Shown: positions 62,653-64,000 of the stretch, piece after piece | Layout of the letters: each line of letters begins with the position of its first letter | Position numbering within the stretch: the stretch's first letter is position 1 | Assembly: GCA_028279305.1 (NCBI GenBank) | Contig: JANQOA010000384.1 | Span: 1 to 64,000 of the forward strand | Source of the DNA: Pseudomonadales bacterium | GTDB lineage: Bacteria > Pseudomonadota > Gammaproteobacteria > Pseudomonadales > Azotimanducaceae | Direction: 5' to 3' | DNA length: 64,000 nt | Notes under the pieces: generated by a model | Databases searched by the model: none | Told to the model about the DNA's origin: nothing | Seen by the model: only the letters and a program-made list of their open reading frames with translations | Made by a program: the position numbers and the translations under genes

Positions 62653-63455
62653 AGCCTGCAGCACGTCGTCAGGTCGTTCAGTTCTGGGTAACCGAAGGTC
62701 TGCGTTCTGAGCGACAAGGCTGCAGGCTAGACGGCGTGTCACGCTCTACCGTGCGCTACGAAGCGAAGCGCCAGAATGATTCAGAGTTAAGGTCGCGATT
62801 GGAGGAACTGGCAGAGAAGTATCCACGTTACGGTTATCCGACACTCCACGACATGCTGCGAGACGAAGGTTTGGTGAGAAACCCCAAACGAACGTATCGG
62901 ATCTACTCGGAAGAGCCGCTCCAAGTGTGTACTAAGCGCCGTAAAAAGCTAATCAGGCCAAGGGTTCCCCTGGTGTTACCCACGAAGAAAAACGAACGTT
63001 GGTCGGTCGATTTTATCAGCGATCAACTGGCCACAGGTCGACGTTTCCGTGTATTCAATATCATCGACGACTTCACTCGAGAGTGCGTCGGCCAGTTGGT
63101 GGACACATCCATCTCCGGTAAACGGTTGGTTCGTTTCCTGGATACGCTCGGTCAATTGCCGGAAAAGATTGTTTACGATAACGGGCCAGAAGTCACCTGT
63201 AAGGCGATGTTCTTCTGGGCGAAGGAACGAGGCGTCAAACTGCAGCTCATCCAACCCGGCAAACCCACTCAGAATGCGTATGTAGAGTCATTCAACGGCA
63301 AGTTTCGAGAATACTGTTTGAACATGCACTGGTTTAGAGACTTAGACGAAGCCAGAAGCGAGATCGATCAGTGGCGCAAACACTACAACGAGGAGAAGCC
63401 ACACAGTTCATTGGGTCGCATGCCGCCCCGCTTATTTGCGGAGCGGGCGGCATGA
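62646..63455 (+). CDS. IS3-family transposase orfB
   Basis: A 269-residue DDE transposase. WSVDFISDQL, VYDNGPEV and the ESFNGKFREYCL motif (Asp, Asp, Glu) supply the catalytic triad of the rve integrase core. The HTH-like N-terminus GCRLDGVSRSTVRYE and the end HSSLGRMPPR are typical of the IS407 group. It begins with GTG in the frame reached by the -1 shift from orfA. Confidence 0.93.
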   Translation: MVKPAARRQVVQFWVTEGLRSERQGCRLDGVSRSTVRYEAKRQNDSELRSRLEELAEKYPRYGYPTLHDMLRDEGLVRNPKRTYRIYSEEPLQVCTKRRKKLIRPRVPLVLPTKKNERWSVDFISDQLATGRRFRVFNIIDDFTRECVGQLVDTSISGKRLVRFLDTLGQLPEKIVYDNGPEVTCKAMFFWAKERGVKLQLIQPGKPTQNAYVESFNGKFREYCLNMHWFRDLDEARSEIDQWRKHYNEEKPHSSLGRMPPRLFAERAA

Positions 63456-63477
63456 CCCGTACACTCATTTTCCCATC

Positions 63478-64000
63478 TCAGCCCCGGCTTAGATTCAGGG
63501 GTAAGGTCAAAAACGCCTTCGGCGTTTTGTAATCCAGCGAAGAATGAGGCCGTTCCCGGTTGTAGTCTTCTCGCCATGCTTCAATCAACTGCCGGGCATG
63601 ATGAAGACTCATAAACCAGTGTTCACTTAGACATTCGTCTCTAAACTTGCCGTTGAAACTTTCGTAAGTATTCTGGGTCGGCATACCTGCTTGGATCAGC
63701 TTCAACGTGACACCCCGTTGATTCGCCCATTGGTCAACCGCGCTCCCAGTGAACTCGGGGCCCTGATCGGTTCTGATCGCTTGTGGATAACCTCTGAACC
63801 GAGCAGCATCATCTAGAATTCAAATGAGAATCGGCCAACAACCGCTTTTAAACGGTTGTTCTCTTCTTCCAATTGCTTCAGACGCTTCACGTCCTGCGCT
63901 TCCATGCCGGCATACTTCTTTCGCCAGGTGCAAAACGTCGCATCTGAAATATTGTGTTTGCGGCAAAGTTCTCGGGCGGGCACACCCGATTCGCCTTCCT
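63478..64000 (-). pseudogene. Remnant of a second IS3-family element (internally deleted)
   Basis: On the minus strand, from the window edge, an orfA part reads ESGVPARELCRKHNISDATF to EENNRLKAVVG, then meets a stop, and orfB resumes late in the catalytic core (TDQGPEFTG, then ESFNGKFRDECL and PHSSLDYKTPKAF). About the first half of orfB is missing. The right end abuts the other IS at 63509, whose end supplies the last codons. It continues beyond 64000. An inactive copy. Confidence 0.8.

Larger units (their letters stand above)
62317..63509 (+). mobile_element. IS3-family (IS407-group-like) insertion sequence
   Basis: An element of about 1.19 kb with orfA and orfB in the usual IS3 arrangement. 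Candidate terminal inverted repeats are TGACCTTA at 62317-62324 and TAAGGTCA at 63502-63509. The distance and TGA ends suit the IS407 group. Flanks do not share an obvious target duplication, so the end points are tentative. orfA is frameshifted, so this copy may be unable to transpose by itself. Confidence 0.65.

Noticed and set aside
63506..63530. AAAACGCC-TTC-GGCGTTTT hairpin as an intrinsic terminator
   Set aside because: It is formed by coding sequence (KTPKAF) in the IS remnant and may be chance, though it could act as a terminator.
1..64000. CRISPR array or prophage
   Set aside because: No regularly spaced repeats, integrase, capsid, terminase or tail genes were seen.

Overview
The window looks like part of a chromosome of a GC-rich gammaproteobacterium, most like the uncultured marine lineages. 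The basis is a fused nuoCD gene in an Escherichia-type nuo operon, a PA0148-like adenine deaminase, RhlE and RRM genes, an AraC/glutaredoxin locus, a gammaproteobacterial-type PEP carboxylase and an MMPL/outer-membrane barrel operon. No rRNA or other marker is present, so placement below class is not possible. There are few tRNAs, no CRISPR array and no recognisable prophage.

Layout. 1-5973 (minus): the start of the complex I operon nuoA-B-CD-E-F-G, with G running off the edge. 6.2-10.1 kb: adenine deaminase, an OmpA-like lipoprotein, an RRM-rhlE pair and two small overlapping genes. 10.16-10.32 kb: two odd tRNAs (Pro- and Leu-type anticodons). 10.7-29.1 kb: mostly housekeeping and unknown genes. 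These include a LysR/enone reductase/cytochrome b561 locus, a START-like/alpha-beta hydrolase fusion, a class V aminotransferase, several small secreted or membrane unknowns, AraC with glutaredoxin and a disulfide reductase, and ppc.

29.2-36.3 kb is the most interesting stretch. It is a tight four-gene operon encoding a coiled-coil lipoprotein, a DNase I-like (EEP) nuclease, an HNH-ABC ATPase fusion and a second HNH nuclease. A membrane alpha/beta hydrolase gene overlaps its 3' end convergently. The ATPase and HNH parts resemble the PtuA/PtuB pair of Septu and retron-Ec78, but I do not know this four-gene arrangement as a described system.

36.5-42.4 kb: AT-richer accessory genes (membrane proteins, an HNH nuclease coupled to a lipoprotein, a two-domain nitrilase-like lipoprotein). 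42.6-47.4 kb: an overlapping operon of thioesterase, MMPL transporter with a C-terminal LolA-like domain, and outer-membrane barrel. 47.4-50.9 kb: a NarL/NarX-type two-component pair and a 1-Cys peroxiredoxin.

51.0-57.7 kb: a restriction-modification-like island with an RHH regulator and cytosine-5 methyltransferase divergent from a MORC/MutL-like GHKL ATPase, a Z1 helicase and a PD-(D/E)XK nuclease. 57.9-62.2 kb: gene remnants and a two-gene unit of unrecognised large proteins (974 and 312 aa). 62.3-64 kb: an IS3-family element with a frameshifted orfA, abutting an internally deleted second IS3-family element. The right-hand 13 kb therefore has the features of a defence/mobile island.
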